Shown here: positions 41,835 through 46,362 of the stretch, piece by piece | Layout of the letters: each line of letters opens with the position of its first letter | Numbering within the stretch: the first letter of the stretch is position 1 | Source: Salipiger aestuarii | GTDB taxonomy: Bacteria; Pseudomonadota; Alphaproteobacteria; Rhodobacterales; Rhodobacteraceae | Direction: 5' to 3' | DNA: 46,362 bases | Assembly (NCBI RefSeq): GCF_003259905.1 | Contig: NZ_QLMG01000035.1 | Span: forward strand, 1 to 46,362 | Translations under genes and position numbers: made by a program | The notes under the pieces: generated by a model | The model's input: the letters and a program-made list of their open reading frames with translations, nothing else | What the model was told of the DNA's origin: nothing | Databases searched by the model: none

Positions 41835-42428
41835 ATGCATGCGCTTATCGTCATTGACGTCCAGAACGATTTTTGCCCCGGAGGCGCCCTTGCGGTCGCG
41901 GGGGGCGACGAGGTTGTGGAACCGATCAACGCGCTGATGGGGGCGTTCGACGCGGTGATCCTCACGCAGGACTGGCATCCCGCCGGGCATTCCTCATTTG
42001 CAAGCCAGCATCCGGGCAAGGTTCCACTGGATCGGGTGGACATGCCCTATGGCCCGCAGGTCCTGTGGCCCGATCACTGCATCCAGGGTGCCGCCGGGGC
42101 GGATTTTCACCCCGGGTTGAACACGAATCGCGCGGATCTGGTGATTCGCAAAGGGTTTCGTCCGACCATCGACAGCTATTCCGCGTTTTACGAAAATGAC
42201 CATGCTACGCCCACCGGGCTTGAAGGCTATCTGCAAAGCAGGGGACTCACGACGCTGACGCTGGTCGGGCTTGCGACGGATTTTTGCGTCGCCTTTTCGG
42301 CCATCGACGCCGCGACGCGGGGGTTCGATGTCCGCGTTAACGAGGCGCTTTGCCGGGGAATCGACTTTGACGGATCGCTCACGGCAGCACGGCAACGCAT
42401 GAACGAGGCGGGCGTGACCCTTTCCTGA
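41835..42428 (+). CDS. pncA: Nicotinamidase
   Basis: The 197-residue isochorismatase-like hydrolase converts nicotinamide to nicotinate. The catalytic triad is D8 ([10 protein letters not shown]), K106 (LVIRKGFRP) and C151 ([10 protein letters not shown]); the metal-site segment [11 protein letters not shown] and the family motif [12 protein letters not shown] are present. The start at ATG 41835 is directly followed by the conserved strand. It works with pncB in NAD salvage; a hybrid kinase gene lies between them. Confidence 0.96.
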   Translation: MHALIVIDVQNDFCPGGALAVAGGDEVVEPINALMGAFDAVILTQDWHPAGHSSFASQHPGKVPLDRVDMPYGPQVLWPDHCIQGAAGADFHPGLNTNRADLVIRKGFRPTIDSYSAFYENDHATPTGLEGYLQSRGLTTLTLVGLATDFCVAFSAIDAATRGFDVRVNEALCRGIDFDGSLTAARQRMNEAGVTLS

Positions 42429-42496
42429 GCACAGTTGCGCAATTCTTAACTTTCGGCAGGTTACAAGATCCGGACAACGGACCTGAAAGCCCAATA

Positions 42497-44863
42497 ATGT
42501 CCGAGACACGCGCCGAGAACCAGTCGCTTGCGACGTTTGAGTCAAAGAACAGTCCCGAAGGACTGCTGCGCCGCTACGCGCGTGGCAGGGTTCGTTATTT
42601 CGCTGCACGCCAGATCGCAACGATTGGCGGCAGTCTGGCGCTGGGCATCCTTGTGGCTCCCATCTATGGGGTGATCGTGGTCCTGCTTGCGGTTGTGGGC
42701 GAGGGTGTCGATTGTATGGTGCTCTACCGGATCCCGGCGTTGCTGGACCGGGGCGTTCCGTTGCATCGGCTGATGAGGCTGACGACACTGACCGCAGGCC
42801 TGCAGGCGCTGACCATTGCTGCCACGGTGGTGATTGCGCAAGCCACTGCTGTGGGCGGAGAAGCGTCGCTTTTCAGCTTCGCCTTTCTGGCTGCGGCAGT
42901 CCTGAATGCAGGGGTCGTGCGGCGCTATAACAAGGCGGCGGCGAATCTGCGCATCTGGATCTATACGGCGACGGCAATCGTCGGATTCGCGGCTGAACTG
43001 CTGCGGGAAGAAAGCGTCGAAGGGCTGCTCTACAATGCTTTCGGGCTGTCGATGCTGGCCTTCAATTCTTATGCTTTCCTGCGCCATACCAACGGGTTGG
43101 AGCGTCGACGCGTCGCGGATGAACGGCAATTGCTCCTCGGTCAGGTCGAACTGGCCCAATCCAATGCCGAATTGGTCCGGTCGCGGGACGAGGTGCGACA
43201 GCTCGCGTTGATTGCGCGTCATGCCAACGACGCGATCCTGCTGCTGGATCCCCAAATGCGAATCTTGTGGGTCAACGACGGATTGAGCCGGATGAAGGGG
43301 TTTACGTTCGACCAGGTGGTCGGACGGTCCCCGGTCGAGGTGTTCACCGACTCGGACAGCGATTGCGCTCAGGTCGAGGTTGTCATGGCGCGCGCGTTCG
43401 CGGGCGAGGCGGTGCGCACGGAATACCCGAACTACACCAAGGACGGGCGCAAGATCTGGATAGAGGCCGCCTTTTCCCCGGTCATGGACGAAGACGGCCA
43501 GCTTGCCGAAATGATCGTGACCGAACGCGATATAACCGAGGCAAAACAGCGCGCTGGCGAACTCGCCGATGCCAAGGAGCGCGCGGAAGCGGGCGCGCGC
43601 GCCAAGGCCGCATTTCTCGCCACCATGAGTCATGAAATCCGGACACCGATGAACGGGGTGATCGGGATGACCGACATCCTGACCGATTCGCCTCTGACCG
43701 AGGACCAGGAAGGCTGCGTTATGACGATCCGCAACTCGGCCGAGGCATTGCTGAAGATTATCAACGACATTCTCGAATATTCCAAACTTGAGGCCGACAA
43801 GGTCGCCATTCTCGAAGAGCCGTTCTCGTTGCGGACCTGTCTGCGCGAGGCGTCCGACATCCTGCGACCTCAGGCGCGGGAAAAGGGGCTTTACCTAGAT
43901 ATCTGCCACGAAGCCCCCTTGCCCGATCTTGTGCTCGGCGACAGCGGCAGGCTCAGGCAGATTCTGATAAACCTGCTCGGCAATGCCGTGAAATTTACCG
44001 AGACGGGAGGGGTTACCCTGACGACGCGCGCACGCACCAGGGGCGGCATCACGGATCTGTCGGTTCGCGTGCAGGACACCGGCATCGGGGTGCCTGCGGA
44101 TCGCGCACACGAGATTTTCGACCAGTTCGAACAGGCTGACACCGACACAACCAGACGTCACGGCGGGACCGGACTCGGGCTTTCCATCTCCCGGCAGATT
44201 GCCGAGCGTATGGGCGGCGGGCTGAGCCTGTGCACGGTACAGGACCGGGGCGCGTGTTTCGAGTTGTCTCTGAAGCTGGCCGTGACCGAAGCGCAAGCGT
44301 CCCCGACGGCGGTTGCGAAATCCGTCGCGGAAAGCGGCACGCTTGCGCCGCTACGTCTGTTGCTGGCGGAAGACAACCGCACGAACCGGCTCTTGGTGAA
44401 ACGGTTCCTGGCGGATTTCCCGATGGACATCATCGAGGCTGTGAACGGCGGCGAAGCCGTCGAACAGGTGGTCAGAAACGCGCCCGATGTGATCCTGATG
44501 GACATGTCGATGCCGGTGCTTGACGGCATTGCGGCAACGCGGTCGATCCGCGCCCTGGATGGCGCGCAGCCGTGGATCATCGCGCTGACAGCCAATGCCT
44601 TTGCCAGCGATCGCGCTGCCTGCATGGACGCTGGAATGGACGATTTCCTGTGCAAGCCATTGCGCAAAAGCGCGCTGCTTGCTGCGCTCGCGCGGGCGCA
44701 ATCAGATCCCGCTCAACAAGCCGTTGAGGAGAATCCGCTTGGCCCCCAAAGCTTTGATAGCGTATCAGGGTCCTCGACCCCCGCACATGAGGCCACGCTT
44801 TGGACATCGCCACACGAGTCTGGAACCACAAGTGGAAGATCGATCCGATTGTCCGCTCGCTGA
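42497..44863 (+). CDS. Membrane-bound hybrid histidine kinase with PAS and receiver domains
   Basis: The 788-residue protein has about five or six N-terminal membrane helices (38-180) without a large periplasmic loop, a linker helix, a PAS domain (about 235-350, [20 protein letters not shown] and [18 protein letters not shown]), the phosphoacceptor H379 in [14 protein letters not shown], an ATPase domain ([50 protein letters not shown]) and a receiver domain with D669 in [12 protein letters not shown]. Hybrid kinases hand phosphate to a histidine phosphotransfer protein, which is not in the window. Its last 64 bases overlap pncB, and pncA is 68 bases upstream, so it may respond to or act on NAD metabolism; this is inference. 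Confidence 0.93.
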   Translation: MSETRAENQSLATFESKNSPEGLLRRYARGRVRYFAARQIATIGGSLALGILVAPIYGVIVVLLAVVGEGVDCMVLYRIPALLDRGVPLHRLMRLTTLTAGLQALTIAATVVIAQATAVGGEASLFSFAFLAAAVLNAGVVRRYNKAAANLRIWIYTATAIVGFAAELLREESVEGLLYNAFGLSMLAFNSYAFLRHTNGLERRRVADERQLLLGQVELAQSNAELVRSRDEVRQLALIARHANDAILLLDPQMRILWVNDGLSRMKGFTFDQVVGRSPVEVFTDSDSDCAQVEVVMARAFAGEAVRTEYPNYTKDGRKIWIEAAFSPVMDEDGQLAEMIVTERDITEAKQRAGELADAKERAEAGARAKAAFLATMSHEIRTPMNGVIGMTDILTDSPLTEDQEGCVMTIRNSAEALLKIINDILEYSKLEADKVAILEEPFSLRTCLREASDILRPQAREKGLYLDICHEAPLPDLVLGDSGRLRQILINLLGNAVKFTETGGVTLTTRARTRGGITDLSVRVQDTGIGVPADRAHEIFDQFEQADTDTTRRHGGTGLGLSISRQIAERMGGGLSLCTVQDRGACFELSLKLAVTEAQASPTAVAKSVAESGTLAPLRLLLAEDNRTNRLLVKRFLADFPMDIIEAVNGGEAVEQVVRNAPDVILMDMSMPVLDGIAATRSIRALDGAQPWIIALTANAFASDRAACMDAGMDDFLCKPLRKSALLAALARAQSDPAQQAVEENPLGPQSFDSVSGSSTPAHEATLWTSPHESGTTSGRSIRLSAR

Positions 44864-46089
44864 TTGATACCGACTTTTACAAACTGTTGATGTGCCAGTC
44901 GGTGTTTCACAACCGGCCCGACGTCAAGGTGACGTTCAGTCTGATCAACCGTTCGAAACAGGTCCCGCTCGCGCGGCTCGTCGACGAAGGAGAGTTGCGC
45001 GAACAGCTCGATCACATCCGGTCGCTGTCGTTGACCCGCGGGGAATCGACCTGGCTGCGCGGCAACACCTTCTACGGCAAACGTCAGATGTTTCGACCCG
45101 ATTTCATGGAGTGGTTCGAAAAGCTTCACCTGCCACCTTATTTCTTGGAAAGAGTCGATGACCAGTACGAGCTGACCTTTGAAGGGTCATGGCCCGAGGT
45201 CATGCTGTGGGAAATTCCGGCGCTGGCCGTACTGATGGAACTGCGTGGGCGCGCCGTTCTCAACGACATGAAAAAATTCGAGATGCAGGTGCTTTACGCC
45301 CGCGCCACCGCCAAGCTTTGGGAAAAAGTCGAGCGGCTGCGCGATGTGCCGGGCTTGCGAATTGCCGATTTCGGGACCCGGAGGCGGCACAGCTTCCAGT
45401 GGCAGGACTGGTGCGTGCAGGCGATGACCGAGGGGTTGGGCGACCGGTTCACCGGCACGTCGAACTGTCTGATTGCAAAGAACCGGGACCTGGAAGCAAT
45501 CGGAACCAACGCGCATGAATTGCCGATGGTTTACGCCGCGCTTGCCGAAGACGACGCAGCGCTCGCGCGGGCGCCCTATGATGTGCTCGCGGACTGGCAT
45601 CAGGAACATTCCGGCAATCTCCGAATCATCCTGCCCGATACATACGGCACCGCAGGTTTTCTTGACCGGGCGCCCGACTGGCTGGCAGGCTGGACCGGCA
45701 TCCGCATCGACAGCGGGGCGCCCGAAGCGGGGGCCGAAGCCGCCATCGCCTGGTGGAAGGCGCGCGGTGAAGATCCGGCGCGAAAGCTGATCATCTTTTC
45801 AGACGGGCTTGACGTGGATAAGATGATTGAGCTGCACAAGCGGTTTCACGAAAGGGTCCGGGTCAGCTTTGGCTGGGGCACCTTGCTGACCAACGATTTT
45901 CGCGGGCTGACCCCGGATAATCGCCTCGCCCCGTTTAGCCTCGTGTGCAAGGCGATCAGTGCCAACGGTCGCCCCACGGTCAAGTTGTCGGACAACCCAA
46001 ACAAGGCGATGGGCCCCGCCGCCGAGATCGAACGCTACAAGCGGGTGTTTTGCGTCGGCGACCAGGAGCGTCGCGAGGTGGTCGTCTGA
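44800..46089 (+). CDS. pncB: Nicotinate phosphoribosyltransferase
   Basis: The 429-residue enzyme makes nicotinate mononucleotide from nicotinate and PRPP, with ATP hydrolysis. Recognisable parts are [71 protein letters not shown], and [11 protein letters not shown]. Translation starts at TTG 44800 with GAGG seven bases upstream, inside the last 64 bases of the kinase gene, so the two are probably coupled. Length fits the family. Confidence 0.95.
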   Translation: MDIATRVWNHKWKIDPIVRSLIDTDFYKLLMCQSVFHNRPDVKVTFSLINRSKQVPLARLVDEGELREQLDHIRSLSLTRGESTWLRGNTFYGKRQMFRPDFMEWFEKLHLPPYFLERVDDQYELTFEGSWPEVMLWEIPALAVLMELRGRAVLNDMKKFEMQVLYARATAKLWEKVERLRDVPGLRIADFGTRRRHSFQWQDWCVQAMTEGLGDRFTGTSNCLIAKNRDLEAIGTNAHELPMVYAALAEDDAALARAPYDVLADWHQEHSGNLRIILPDTYGTAGFLDRAPDWLAGWTGIRIDSGAPEAGAEAAIAWWKARGEDPARKLIIFSDGLDVDKMIELHKRFHERVRVSFGWGTLLTNDFRGLTPDNRLAPFSLVCKAISANGRPTVKLSDNPNKAMGPAAEIERYKRVFCVGDQERREVVV

Positions 46090-46174
46090 GCCGACAAAGG
46101 CGCGCCATCAAGAGGGCATTCCAAGCATATCGCAGGGCCCCACCGTTGCGGTCGCATCGACGACCCATCGGCAT

Positions 46175-46362
46175 GGCGTCGTTGCAGACCTCTGACTGCG
46201 GGCGATTCACAACGGAAATCCATGCGGTTAGACGGGCCTGATGAGCAAGCCTCCTCCCGCCCGCGACCGCACCATTAACTGGTCCAGCGACAACGCGGCG
46301 CTGCGCAAGCGTGGCTCCCTGCTGATCCATTGCCCGGCAGCACATGCTTGCATGTGTGAGAG
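46175..46362 (+). mobile_element. Decayed left end of an IS5-type element with transposase N-terminus
   Basis: At 46175-46190 GGCGTCGTTGCAGACC resembles the inverted repeat at 283-301 (12 of 16 bases). The transposase frame starts at ATG 46241 and reads MSKPPPARDRTINWSSDNAA, then ALRKRGSLLI, the known N-terminus of the IS5-group transposases common in Rhodobacteraceae. From 46328 the frame no longer matches the family, which usually continues WLDKDM; here it reads HCPAAHACMCE. The copy is therefore cut by a deletion or rearrangement. The gap 46090-46174 shows no gene. Confidence 0.75.

Overview
The window reads as a chromosomal segment of a high-GC alphaproteobacterium, most likely Rhodobacteraceae (Roseobacter group). 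Supporting signs are the rnd-lptC-lptA-lptB-hpf-ptsN gene order, a fliF-fliH-fliN-fliP flagellar set with a CtrA-type box (CTAA-N7-TTAA) in front of it, several TTG starts behind strong Shine-Dalgarno sequences, and the pncA / hybrid kinase / pncB arrangement. No plasmid, phage or rRNA genes were seen.

Region 1 (1-2750) is accessory DNA. It holds the 3' end of an IS5-type transposase, whose inverted repeat has cut off the end of a hypothetical gene, then a Panacea-domain (SocA-like) antitoxin with an overlapping SocB-like toxin candidate. It is bounded by an intact tRNA-Thr(CGT) and, 136 bp further out, a 5' half-tRNA that ends at the anticodon loop, which looks like an integration scar. Region 2 (2835-9432) is the most unusual part: a vanadium haloperoxidase diverging from a SARP-like regulator with a helical-repeat tail, a cytosolic PAP2/haloperoxidase-fold protein with an Ala-Gln repeat, and a divergent subtilisin-like protease. 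Region 3 (9292-14063) holds an adenosine-kinase-type PfkB kinase, endonuclease III, an Ada-like repair protein behind a striking hairpin with an Ada-box-like octamer, an OmpA-family lipoprotein, a relic of a MaoC/HTD2-type dehydratase and an ExoY-like sugar transferase.

Region 4 (14953-18801) is housekeeping: an RNase D-like exonuclease, LPS transport (LptC, LptA, LptB), hibernation factor and EIIA-Ntr. Region 5 (18882-29297) is a polysaccharide locus, apparently for a sulfated or otherwise decorated exopolysaccharide: a tandem sulfotransferase-like protein, a GT14-type enzyme with an extra C-terminal domain, three other glycosyltransferases, GalE and GalU for UDP-sugars, CysQ to remove the sulfotransferase by-product PAP, and an orphan ABC-2 export permease. 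Region 6 (29294-35171) has an inositol-monophosphatase-family enzyme, a YbbA/YbbP-like ABC pair with a divergent TesA-like esterase, a small membrane protein and a Tat-exported L,D-transpeptidase.

Region 7 (35709-40795) is a compact flagellar cluster with two divergent arms: MotE-like, coiled-coil membrane protein and FliL leftward, and FliF, FliH, FliN and FliP rightward. Region 8 (40818-46089) carries TrhO, then NAD salvage (PncA, PncB) wrapped around a membrane hybrid histidine kinase. The window ends in a decayed left end of what appears to be the same IS5-type family seen at position 1. Start choices rest on visible ribosome-binding sites and family start positions; no database search was run.
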